NCBI GenBank assembly: GCA_947481355.1
Contig: CANKGM010000050.1
Span: 1-10,579 of the forward strand
DNA: 10,579 nt
From: Chitinophagaceae bacterium
GTDB lineage: Bacteria > Bacteroidota > Bacteroidia > Chitinophagales > Chitinophagaceae
Direction: 5' to 3'
This document shows, piece after piece, positions 1-7,278 of this stretch (positions within the stretch are counted from its first letter, which is position 1; every line of letters starts with the position of its first letter). Under the pieces are notes generated by a model. The model was not told the origin of the DNA and ran no database searches. It saw nothing but the letters and a program-made list of their open reading frames with translations. The translations under genes and the position numbers were made by a program.

Positions 1-2
1 TC

Positions 3-2147
3 TTCCCAGGAATTCTATTCCTAGCTATAGGCTATATCTTTTTTACAAATTTCATTCAAGGGAAAGATATTCTGATCACAGGTTTGCGCTCAAGACAAAC
101 AGGACTTTTTTTCATCATCGGATTACTTTTTTGGGCGTTAGTCACTTGGTACACATCAAGATTAATTGCATATAATAACGACAGACTTTTCCATGTTGCA
201 AAAGAGGAGCTATACAAAACACCTAGAATTCTTGGGTATGCATGCTTCACCGTAATAATTATCGCCCTTGCAACAATCTATTCTGGAAAGAATGACATAA
301 AACTTCACGCTGGTGTGATTATATGTAGTGTTCTTGTTTTTTTGATTCTGCACCCACTCTTCGAAACATTAAAAAATAAAAACGATAGAAGTCGTCTCAT
401 AAAATACAGGAAAATAATCTGGGTGTTTTATGCAGGAATTATTGCTTGCATGGTGGGCATTAACTCCATCGCCACTTACATTCTATTTCTTCCTATTATT
501 CAAATTGGATACCTTTTTCTTGTGGTAACTAGAAGAAAAATTAGTCAAACCAATAAAAAACACAACAAACTCATCCAATATCCTAATCTAGACACACTAA
601 GAAATAAATACAGAAATCTTCTTCAATGGATTTTCACAGATAAAGAAAGAATAAACGATCCCCTTAAAAATGAAATTATAGCTCAAACGGAGAAAAATAT
701 TTTTTTTTGGTTTGGTTTATTCTCAATCGTTGCATTGACTATTTATGTACTGGCTATTTTTTCACTCCCCTTTTCACGATACGTTACCGCCCTACCAATT
801 ATTCTACTTTCCTTCGGCATTCTTTTAGGAGCAGGAAACATCCTTTCACTCTTTTCTAACAAGCAAAAAATAAATTTCCATTTTCTATTCATAATAGCAT
901 TGATTATTGGTGGGATTTTCACTGAACCCCATCGCGTTAATCTTAGTAGACTAGAAAACAAAGATTCTCCTTATTCAAAACGACCAGATCTAAAGTCACA
1001 CTTTACTGATTGGATGCAAGAAAGAAGAGATGCACTCTCAGATAGCACAAAAAAAGAATATCCAATATATTTCATTTTAGCTGATGGAGGAGCTTCTCGA
1101 TCTGCCTATTGGACAGCTTCAGTATTGAGTCGTATTGACTCAGAAACACATGGAGATTTTTTAAATAATATATATTGCTTGTCCGGAGCATCTGGTGGAA
1201 GTTTAGGCAACCTAGCTTTCCTCATGGCAGCTAAGTCTAAGCACAAAACGTCAACTACTAAGGAAGTACAAGATTACCTATCAACAGATTTCTTAAGCTT
1301 TCCACTTGTTCGACTAATGGGGCCGGATATTCTATTACCCTTACTCCCAATTGAGGTGGTAAAAGATAGAGCGGAAGCATTAGAAAATTCATTAATGAAT
1401 ATACCTATTGAAAATAGCGTTAGCTCATTCATTAAAAAAGATTTTTCTACATTGATTATAGCTGATTCACTTAAAAACAAAATGCCTGTTATTTGTATTA
1501 ACTGCACGCGGATGCAAGATGGATCTCCCGCCGTGGTCAGCAACATTCAAATCAATAATAATGTATTTGGAAATAGAATAGATGTAGTGAAATTATTAGA
1601 TCCTGGAGAAGGAATGTCTATAGCCACATCCATTGTACTTGGCGCACGATTTCCATATTTCAGTCCAGCCGGATGTATCAAAAATCAATACTTCGTGGAT
1701 GGTGGCTACTTTGATAATTCTGGTGCTGGTGTTGTGCATGAAATGATCCTTGAGTTGCAAAAAATGGTTATAGACTCCTTGAAAATAAATTCAAATCATT
1801 ATTTCGGAAAATTAAAATTCCATGTGATTCACATTACCAATCAACCTTCAGAAGATCTAAAAATAAAAAAAATACACCCGCTGATTAATGATCTGGCAGC
1901 CCCAATCAAAACAATACTGGGTTCATACACAAGTCAGACAGATATTAACAATGTTCGTCTTTATAAATATCTCCTTGAAATTTATAAAGGGGATACAACC
2001 TATAGAAAAATAAATCTATACAAGAAAAATGAATCCGACTCATACCCTATGAATTGGTCAATTTCAGATCAATCATTGAATAGAATGAATAAAAGATTAC
2101 TCAATAATAATGAATTGGATGCATTGATACAACAAATGAAGAAGTAG
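3..2147 (+). CDS. Polytopic membrane protein with C-terminal patatin-like phospholipase domain (5' partial)
   Basis: The reading frame is open to the left edge (first full codon at base 3), so the true start lies outside the window; a TTG at 84 is only an internal codon. 714 residues are visible. The first ~305 residues hold roughly eight to nine hydrophobic segments (bases about 3-62, 108-164, 225-287, 306-362, two in 411-527, two in 702-855, and 877-920). A soluble patatin-type domain follows: an oxyanion-type loop DGGASRS (residues 361-367), the nucleophile elbow GASGG with Ser397 (bases 1191-1193), and the DGG motif with Asp566 (bases 1698-1700), giving a complete Ser-Asp dyad. The family are acyl hydrolases acting on lipids; the substrate here is unknown. 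The gene ends in two tandem TAG codons and converges on the DNA glycosylase gene. It is visibly more AT-rich than its neighbours. Identification of the lipase domain is firm; the role of the membrane half is unknown. Confidence 0.85.
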   Translation, partial: FPGILFLAIGYIFFTNFIQGKDILITGLRSRQTGLFFIIGLLFWALVTWYTSRLIAYNNDRLFHVAKEELYKTPRILGYACFTVIIIALATIYSGKNDIKLHAGVIICSVLVFLILHPLFETLKNKNDRSRLIKYRKIIWVFYAGIIACMVGINSIATYILFLPIIQIGYLFLVVTRRKISQTNKKHNKLIQYPNLDTLRNKYRNLLQWIFTDKERINDPLKNEIIAQTEKNIFFWFGLFSIVALTIYVLAIFSLPFSRYVTALPIILLSFGILLGAGNILSLFSNKQKINFHFLFIIALIIGGIFTEPHRVNLSRLENKDSPYSKRPDLKSHFTDWMQERRDALSDSTKKEYPIYFILADGGASRSAYWTASVLSRIDSETHGDFLNNIYCLSGASGGSLGNLAFLMAAKSKHKTSTTKEVQDYLSTDFLSFPLVRLMGPDILLPLLPIEVVKDRAEALENSLMNIPIENSVSSFIKKDFSTLIIADSLKNKMPVICINCTRMQDGSPAVVSNIQINNNVFGNRIDVVKLLDPGEGMSIATSIVLGARFPYFSPAGCIKNQYFVDGGYFDNSGAGVVHEMILELQKMVIDSLKINSNHYFGKLKFHVIHITNQPSEDLKIKKIHPLINDLAAPIKTILGSYTSQTDINNVRLYKYLLEIYKGDTTYRKINLYKKNESDSYPMNWSISDQSLNRMNKRLLNNNELDALIQQMKK
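700..708 (+). repeat. T9 homopolymer inside the patatin-like gene
   Basis: Nine consecutive T bases lie in frame within a membrane segment (reading Ile-Phe-Phe-Trp). The frame is intact through the run in this copy. It is the longest single-base run I noticed in a coding region here. Such a run could slip during replication and switch the frame, but an AT-rich gene encoding Phe-rich helices can produce it by chance. Confidence 0.6.
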
Positions 2148-2186
2148 TAGTTAAAGTTCAAGTGTAAATTAATCAACAAAATAAGG
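2148..2186. other. Convergent intergenic gap, no clear terminator
   Basis: Only 39 bases separate the stop of the patatin-like gene from the stop of the minus-strand glycosylase gene. I see only a weak pair of 6-base inverted arms (tagtta at 2148-2153 and taacta at 2188-2193) with a long loop and no GC-rich stem or T-tract, so I do not call a terminator. Confidence 0.5.
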
Positions 2187-2831
2187 CTAACTATCTTTCC
2201 ATTTCCAAAGATGCAAGCAAGCAAATGTTCTATAAGGCTTCCACTTCAAAGCGACTTCATTCATCTTTATCTTTAACTCTTTTTTGCTATCTGCTTTTAT
2301 TGAATATAACTTAATCATGGCTTGTTGAATACCAAGGTCATCGACGGGAAATACATCTTCCCTGCCCATTGCAAACATAAGCAGCATCTCAACTGTCCAT
2401 TTTCCAATTCCCTTTATTTCAGTCAAGATTGTAATAATTTCTTCATCGGTAAATCCATGCAATCGACTTAATTTGTCTTTATGTTCAACTGAAAATGCTG
2501 CTACATTTTTTATGTAAGCAGCTTTTGAAGCAGATAAACCAACCATTCGCATTGAATCAATATCTAGGCTTAGTATTTGAACGGCGATATTTTTTCGTGC
2601 ATCCAGCAATGAAAAAAATCTATCTCGAATAACGGATGCCACTTTTACTGAAAGTTGCTGACCAATTATAGAAGCACATAAGTACTTTACAAGATTTTTC
2701 TCTACAGACAAGCTGATGTCATCCTGATTGACAAGTACCTTTTTAAATTTCAGATCTTTTTGAAGATGTAAACGATAACTGATAAAAGTAAGTTTAAATA
2801 AATTCCCAACTAACTCCTCCACTTTTCTCAT
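2187..2831 (-). CDS. AlkA-like DNA-3-methyladenine glycosylase (HhH-GPD family)
   Basis: This 214-residue protein is a base-excision-repair glycosylase of the HhH-GPD superfamily, expected to remove alkylated bases from DNA in the cytoplasm. Visible motifs in order: IIGQQLSVKVA (55-65), the helix-hairpin-helix IKGIGKWTVEML (139-150) that grips DNA, and DVFPVDDLGI (159-168), where Asp165 matches the catalytic Asp of AlkA, followed by WKPYRTFACLHLW (197-209) near the C-terminus. There is no Cys cluster for a 4Fe-4S site, which argues against EndoIII/MutY, and it lacks the N-terminal domain of E. coli AlkA, as in the short AlkA-like subgroup. The ATG at 2829-2831 lies inside the end of cysS (38-base overlap), which suggests co-transcription and coupled translation. 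I see no promoter of its own. The start is the least certain point; the function class is clear. Confidence 0.88.
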   Translation of the reverse strand: MRKVEELVGNLFKLTFISYRLHLQKDLKFKKVLVNQDDISLSVEKNLVKYLCASIIGQQLSVKVASVIRDRFFSLLDARKNIAVQILSLDIDSMRMVGLSASKAAYIKNVAAFSVEHKDKLSRLHGFTDEEIITILTEIKGIGKWTVEMLLMFAMGREDVFPVDDLGIQQAMIKLYSIKADSKKELKIKMNEVALKWKPYRTFACLHLWKWKDS

Positions 2832-4308
2832 CCTTCAATTGAATTCCAGCGGCAAGCAATTGATTCCGTATTTTATCAGAGGTAATAAAATCTTTCTTGT
2901 CACGTGCATCTTTTCTAATCTCAGCAATTAAATGAAGAATAGCAGAGATTTTATCATCATGCTGTTTCTGTTCGTCTTGTAATCCAAAAATATCGACTAG
3001 GTATACTTTAAACTTATCCTTCATAAGCTTAAGGGTATCTTTAGCCAAGGCGTCAAATTTTACATGCCCATCTTTTAATGAATTAATGATTGGCACCAAT
3101 TCAAATAGAGAAGCAAGCACTTTTGCGGTGTTCAAATCATCGTTCATATCATCATCCAACGAATTCAATACATCCAAACAATGCTTATTTAATGAAGTAT
3201 CTATGCTATCAGATGATTGTTGAGACTCGATGTTAAATTTACTAAGCAATTGAAATGCATCCCAGATTCGACGCAATCCCTTTTCAGATGCTTGCAAAGA
3301 TTCATTACCAAAGTCAAGTGTACTGCGGTAATGTGTTTGCAATATAAAAAAGCGGACCGTCATGGGTGAATATGCCTGAGTAAGAATTTCATGATTCCCA
3401 GAAAATAGCTCACTTAACTTAATTACGTTGTTATAACTCTTTCCCATCTTACGTCCATTGATGGTAATCATATTGTTATGCAACCAATATTTTGCAGGTA
3501 TGTGATGATTGCAAACAGCACTCTGTGCAATTTCACACTCGTGATGAGGAAATTGCAAATCCATACCCCCACCATGAATATCAAATTCTTGTCCAAGGTA
3601 TTTTGTGCTCATGGCAGAACATTCGATATGCCATCCGGGGAACCCAATACCCCAAGGGCTATTCCATCGCATAATATGTTCAGGAGCAGCATTTTTCCAT
3701 AACGCAAAATCAGACTTATTTCTCTTCTCCTCTTGAGACTCCAAGTCTCTAGTCGTTTCAAGTTGATCTTCTAAAACCCTTCCACTTAGAATACCATAAG
3801 GCATACCCTTAGCGCTAAACTCACGATGATATTTATCTACATCAAAGTATACTGAACCATTGATAACATAAGCGAATCCATCTGCTATGATTTTTTCTAT
3901 CATATCAATCTGCTCAACAATATGTCCAGTAGCTGTTGGCTCAATACTAGGCTCTAGATTATTAAACTCTTTCATTGCCCAGTGAAATTTGTTGGTGTAC
4001 TTCTGCACCAATTCCATAGGCTCTAACTTTTCTAGGATTGCTTTACTTGAAATTTTATCCTCACTTTCCCTACCTTCTTCCTCGAAATGACCTGCATCAG
4101 TAATATTCCGCACGTATCTAACCTGATATCCGAGATGTAACAAATAACGGTATACGATATCAAATGTTATAAAAGGTCTTGCATGCCCCAGATGGCTCTC
4201 TCCACTCACTGTTGGCCCACACACATACATCCCGACTCGATTTGGTGTAATAGACTTGAATTCCTCTTTTTTGCGGGTAAGTGAATTATAAAAACTAAGT
4301 GACGACAT
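2794..4308 (-). CDS. cysS: Cysteinyl-tRNA synthetase
   Basis: Class I aminoacyl-tRNA synthetase charging tRNA-Cys with cysteine in the cytoplasm. Numbered from the ATG at 4306-4308, the protein has 504 residues. The HIGH signature appears as HLGH (39-42) in SHLGHARP, and the second signature as KMGKS (287-291). The zinc ligands of the E. coli enzyme are conserved: Cys30 in MYVCGPT, Cys230 in WHIECSAMS, His255 and Glu259 in FPHHECE. The C-terminal helical region resembles the DALR-type anticodon-binding domain and ends close to the stop, with no extra domain. The frame can be extended seven codons upstream to a TTG at 4327-4329, but that TTG is part of a promoter -7 box, so I prefer the ATG. 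The next gene, the glycosylase, begins within the last 38 bases; the upstream neighbour on the same strand ends 54 bases before the ATG. Confidence 0.96.
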   Translation of the reverse strand: MSSLSFYNSLTRKKEEFKSITPNRVGMYVCGPTVSGESHLGHARPFITFDIVYRYLLHLGYQVRYVRNITDAGHFEEEGRESEDKISSKAILEKLEPMELVQKYTNKFHWAMKEFNNLEPSIEPTATGHIVEQIDMIEKIIADGFAYVINGSVYFDVDKYHREFSAKGMPYGILSGRVLEDQLETTRDLESQEEKRNKSDFALWKNAAPEHIMRWNSPWGIGFPGWHIECSAMSTKYLGQEFDIHGGGMDLQFPHHECEIAQSAVCNHHIPAKYWLHNNMITINGRKMGKSYNNVIKLSELFSGNHEILTQAYSPMTVRFFILQTHYRSTLDFGNESLQASEKGLRRIWDAFQLLSKFNIESQQSSDSIDTSLNKHCLDVLNSLDDDMNDDLNTAKVLASLFELVPIINSLKDGHVKFDALAKDTLKLMKDKFKVYLVDIFGLQDEQKQHDDKISAILHLIAEIRKDARDKKDFITSDKIRNQLLAAGIQLKDEKSGGVSWEFI

Positions 4309-4326
4309 ATTCAAATTTAAGAAAAT

Positions 4327-4334
4327 CAAAGATA
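4327..4334 (-). promoter_or_regulatory. Bacteroidota-type -7 box for cysS
   Basis: Read on the minus strand this is TATCTTTG, an exact match to the Bacteroidota -7 consensus TAnnTTTG, ending 18 bases before the cysS ATG. No good TTG -33 element is seen at the usual 19-base spacing. Its position implies a very short leader of roughly ten bases. Confidence 0.5.
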
Positions 4335-4362
4335 ACCATAGAAATGCAGAATGAGGAATTCT

Positions 4363-5523
4363 CTAGTTATTAGCATGACTGAAACTATAATCAGAGATCA
4401 AAAAAGCATGATCAGAGATACCCTTGCCTCCCTTTATGAATTGGACTGGAGTAAATATTTTATCCGAGAAAATATAATCAATGCGTAGAGTAGGAAGAAT
4501 CCTCAAAAACGAAGAAGTTGCACTGGTAAAGGTTGCGCCTATTCCGCTCCCCTTTTCAAGGAAACCATCTTTCATATCGCCTTTTAATGCAGCATATGCA
4601 TAAGAATTGGGAACATCATTGAAATCACCAGCCAATATAACTGGATATGGAGATTTTTTAATTTCATTGCTGATGAAGTCAGATTGAACACCATGCCAAT
4701 AAAAGGTATTGCGCATTTTTTTCAACAAATGAATCGATTCCGTTTTATCATACCCTTCATCTTTATTCAACTCGTCAATCACCTTATACTCCCGATTTCC
4801 AAAACCAAACGATTGGAGATGAACAGAATAAATCCTCAAGGTGTCTTGCTGATATTTAACATCTAGAAACGCAGTGTTTTCGGCGCTTCCTTCAGTAGAC
4901 ACAGGAAATGAAATTTCTCCTTTGTTTACAATTGGTAAACGAGAAAAAATTGCAATGCCTGTTTTTTCTCCACCATCATAAATATTTTCTCCCGAAAATT
5001 GAACATATTTATATCCAAGATCATGTCGCAAATATGATATCGGATTTGATTTTCCTAATGATGGAATTGAAATGAATTCTTGAAAGCAAATAATATCAGG
5101 ATTGTATTTTTTGATTTGATCAAAAACAAGGCGTTGATTTTCAACTTTATTTTCATTAAAAAAATACTCATCAAAGGGCACAAAATGCCTGACGTTCCAG
5201 CTCATAACCCTTAATGATTCATGCTTATCAATAGTAAAATCAGAATTAAGATGAAAAGAATAATGAACAGAAAATGGAATGATGCCAGCAAGTAAGACAA
5301 ATAATGAAAATATCGAAATAGAAGGGCGGATAAAAAGCCACAGGATGAAAAATAAGAAAACTAATACAAATAAGTATGGGAAGAATAAACCTAAAAATCC
5401 AGTAAACCACCAATCCTTAGGATGCATTCTAGGAGCAAGACAACATGCAACAAATAGCAGAGCCGCTATTATATTAAACAGCATCAACAACCTAACTGAA
5501 AATAATTTAATAAATTTTATCAT
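4363..5523 (-). CDS. Membrane-anchored endonuclease/exonuclease/phosphatase-family hydrolase
   Basis: This 386-residue protein has about three membrane helices (near 11-30, 41-64 and 68-90) followed by a complete endonuclease/exonuclease/phosphatase fold. All signature residues of that fold are present: Asn110 in MSWNVRHF, Glu149 in IICFQEF, His235 in YSVHLQS, Asp300 and Asn302 in AGDFNDVP, Asp349 in RIDYIFSD, and Asp371-His372 in GISDHAF. The family hydrolyses phosphodiesters (nucleic acids, phosphoinositides, sphingomyelin) with a metal ion, so the substrate cannot be named from sequence. Positive charges at the N-terminus and between helices 2 and 3 suggest the catalytic domain faces the periplasm, which would disfavour a role in cytoplasmic DNA repair. 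The start is an ATG at 5521-5523. It lies 77 bases after the second rhomboid gene on the same strand and has a plausible promoter of its own. Confidence 0.88.
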   Translation of the reverse strand: MIKFIKLFSVRLLMLFNIIAALLFVACCLAPRMHPKDWWFTGFLGLFFPYLFVLVFLFFILWLFIRPSISIFSLFVLLAGIIPFSVHYSFHLNSDFTIDKHESLRVMSWNVRHFVPFDEYFFNENKVENQRLVFDQIKKYNPDIICFQEFISIPSLGKSNPISYLRHDLGYKYVQFSGENIYDGGEKTGIAIFSRLPIVNKGEISFPVSTEGSAENTAFLDVKYQQDTLRIYSVHLQSFGFGNREYKVIDELNKDEGYDKTESIHLLKKMRNTFYWHGVQSDFISNEIKKSPYPVILAGDFNDVPNSYAYAALKGDMKDGFLEKGSGIGATFTSATSSFLRILPTLRIDYIFSDKIFTPVQFIKGGKGISDHAFLISDYSFSHANN

Positions 5524-5538
5524 TGGCAGAATTCAGAA

Positions 5539-5568
5539 CAAAAACATCTGAGAATAAGAAACGCTCAA
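5539..5568 (-). promoter_or_regulatory. Candidate promoter for the EEP-fold hydrolase gene
   Basis: On the minus strand a TTG (complement of 5566-5568) is followed after exactly 19 bases by TGTTTTTG (complement of 5539-5546), one mismatch from TAnnTTTG. The box ends 15 bases before the ATG. The two-element spacing matches that described for Bacteroidota promoters. It suggests this gene can be transcribed separately from the rhomboids. Confidence 0.45.
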
Positions 5569-5600
5569 CTAAGTTGTAAAATAATGTTGAATAATGAAGT

Positions 5601-6512
5601 TTAAATATCCTCTTTACTCGCTTCTCTTAGAAACCTCTTTTCTTCGTCAGTCAGCTTTTCGTAACCAAATTGATTTATTTTATCTAAAATAGTGTCAATT
5701 TTTTGCTGAGTAATATTCTTTTTCTTTAGAAATGGAGCCGTTGAACCTTGAGTATAAAATAGCTTATCCTTTGTAGAGGAGGAAACATTTTTTGAAGGAC
5801 TGAACCAACTGCTGCTGATTCTAGCCAAATGATTCATCCATGCTCCAAGATCATTGCCAGCTTCTAATAGCTTTATAAAAACAAATCCCATTAATCCAGC
5901 AATAAGATGAGGTATCAACAAGACAGGTGATTTTATCAGTACTGAGGTATTCAGCAAGAAATAAATAAGCGAAATAATCCACAATGGAATGCCCCCTCCT
6001 ATCATTGGGAAAAATCTATACTTGGGAGAGATCGTGGCTGCCGCAACAGCTAACCCAACCAATGCAGATGTAATTCCTGTAAAATATATGCTTACTGCAG
6101 CACTCCCATAAATTAAATTAGCAGAAATAAAAAACGCAAATGCCGATGCTGTTCCACAGTACAGATAAAGAGGAATCAATTTATCACCGCCAATAAGATC
6201 TTGTATTAAATAGGCAAAAAGCCACAACCAAAAAATATTACTAATTGCAACAAATAATTTAACCTCGCTGAATTGCATAGTTAAAATAGTCCAAGGTCTA
6301 AAAGCCAATTTGGAAGGATCTGCTGGCATAGCAAACCACTGGTATATATTTCTATAAAAGGCTTCCTCCGGTATGGATGAAAATGTATAAATGCTTTTCA
6401 AGAAATTCAACAATATGAAAAACATAGCAAGTAAAATCACAAGCATGACCAAAGGATTCGATGTATTCCAAAGCGATGGACCAGTTTTCGACTTATAATC
6501 TCTATACCCCAT
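5601..6512 (-). CDS. Rhomboid-family membrane protein, probably catalytically inactive
   Basis: A 303-residue polytopic protein with a rhomboid-like six-helix core (helices between about 21 and 214) and a cytosolic-type C-terminal tail. The tail ends in a short helical motif (about 271-300, with FGYEKLTDEEKRFLREASK) resembling the DUF6576-type tail of Bacteroidota rhomboids. Aligned by eye to the neighbouring rhomboid, the catalytic GASG becomes GITS (146-149), placing Thr148 where the nucleophilic Ser should be. The HxxxN of helix 2 becomes VxxxN (Val88, Asn92), while the helix-6 His202 remains but in HLIAG rather than HLGGA. It therefore probably lacks protease activity, unless Ser149 can substitute. 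It begins 24 bases after the active rhomboid gene and is probably in the same transcript. Family membership rests on helix pattern, tail and position; confidence in inactivity is moderate. Confidence 0.8.
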   Translation of the reverse strand: MGYRDYKSKTGPSLWNTSNPLVMLVILLAMFFILLNFLKSIYTFSSIPEEAFYRNIYQWFAMPADPSKLAFRPWTILTMQFSEVKLFVAISNIFWLWLFAYLIQDLIGGDKLIPLYLYCGTASAFAFFISANLIYGSAAVSIYFTGITSALVGLAVAAATISPKYRFFPMIGGGIPLWIISLIYFLLNTSVLIKSPVLLIPHLIAGLMGFVFIKLLEAGNDLGAWMNHLARISSSWFSPSKNVSSSTKDKLFYTQGSTAPFLKKKNITQQKIDTILDKINQFGYEKLTDEEKRFLREASKEDI

Positions 6513-6536
6513 AATTGTGTTTGATTTTGAGAAGAA

Positions 6537-7232
6537 TCAATAAAAACGATTCCTATCCTTTTTATTCCATATCATAACAACGATAATACCTATCGCAGCA
6601 CCACCTAAGTGAGCAAAGTGTGCAATCCCTGTTGACTCGCTTGAAATACCACCGATAATATCCAAAACAGCCAACCCTAATAATGCCCATTTAGCTTTAA
6701 TAGGAAATGGGATAGGAAGAATAAGCATACGGCTGTTAGGGAATGTAAATGCAAAAGCTGCAAATATGCCCATAATCGCCCCAGAAGCACCTAAGGTGGG
6801 AACATTCTTGAGCATAAAAAGTTCTTGTTCAGATAGTTGTCCAGCCAAAAACAGGGCATTGTACTGAGAAATATCATAGGAAAGGGCTAATGCTTGGGCC
6901 AAACCGGCTCCTACACCGCAAATCAGATAGAATATCAAAAATCTTCCTGGGCCCCAAAGATTTTCCAATGTTGAACCAAACATCCACAAAGCGAACATAT
7001 TAAATAGAATGTGAAAGAAAGAAGAAGAAGAATGTAAAAACATGTAGGTTAGAAATTGCCAAAACCCATAATGAATAGAGCTGAAGTGGTGCAATGCAAA
7101 AAGATTCTCCATAGGAATGAGATCCTGACCAATCGTGATCTGGGCTAACCAAACAAGCGAATTGATGATAATTAAATTTTTTATCACTACAGGAAGCACC
7201 TGAAACCTACCTGGTCTTATTTCTGATTGCAT
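6537..7232 (-). CDS. Rhomboid family intramembrane serine protease
   Basis: This 231-residue, six-helix membrane protein cleaves transmembrane segments of other proteins within the bilayer. The full catalytic set is present: HxxxN in helix 2 (His74, Asn78), GASG with Ser150 (148-151) in helix 4, and His208 in AHFAHLGGAAIG in helix 6. The L1 loop region and the GSTLENLWGPGRF stretch (86-98) also match the family. There is an insertion between helices 3 and 4 (about 118-145). Length is typical for a minimal bacterial rhomboid of the GlpG core type without an added cytosolic domain. The ATG at 7230-7232 lies 46 bases after the rRNA methyltransferase gene, with an exact -7 box in the gap. The second, degenerate rhomboid follows 24 bases downstream. 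Its substrates cannot be read from the sequence. Confidence 0.95.
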   Translation of the reverse strand: MQSEIRPGRFQVLPVVIKNLIIINSLVWLAQITIGQDLIPMENLFALHHFSSIHYGFWQFLTYMFLHSSSSFFHILFNMFALWMFGSTLENLWGPGRFLIFYLICGVGAGLAQALALSYDISQYNALFLAGQLSEQELFMLKNVPTLGASGAIMGIFAAFAFTFPNSRMLILPIPFPIKAKWALLGLAVLDIIGGISSESTGIAHFAHLGGAAIGIIVVMIWNKKDRNRFY

Positions 7233-7248
7233 ACTATAAATTGAATGA

Positions 7249-7256
7249 CAAAATTA
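7249..7256 (-). promoter_or_regulatory. Bacteroidota-type -7 box for the rhomboid gene pair
   Basis: Minus-strand TAATTTTG matches TAnnTTTG exactly and ends 16 bases before the rhomboid ATG. No TTG is found 19 bases upstream. It sits in the 46-base gap after the methyltransferase gene, so the rhomboids may have their own transcript in addition to any read-through. Confidence 0.45.
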
Positions 7257-7278
7257 ACGAACCTTGAGCAATGAATCA

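Noticed and set aside
1274..1546. 90-codon open frame on the minus strand inside the patatin-like gene
   Set aside because: It is antisense to the conserved catalytic domain and its translation resembles no protein I know; other short opposite-strand frames at 56-250, 743-961, 3478-3702, 5279-5551 and 8334-8643 were dismissed for the same reason.
2148..2193. Inverted arms tagtta/taacta between the convergent genes, possible bidirectional terminator
   Set aside because: Only six AT-rich base pairs around a loop of more than 30 bases and no T-tract; compatible with chance.
2812..2822. GGAGGAG on the minus strand just inside the glycosylase gene, as a Shine-Dalgarno for a later start
   Set aside because: No ATG, GTG or TTG follows in frame at a suitable distance, and the neighbouring genes do not use strong Shine-Dalgarno sequences.
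4353..4364. Palindromic-looking stretch with GAATTC downstream of the hydrolase gene
   Set aside because: The extended stem is only about three pairs beyond the six-base core; not a credible hairpin or operator.
5601..6512. Second rhomboid as a decayed pseudogene
   Set aside because: The frame is intact over 303 codons with well-kept helices and C-terminal tail, so loss of catalytic residues looks like specialisation and not decay.
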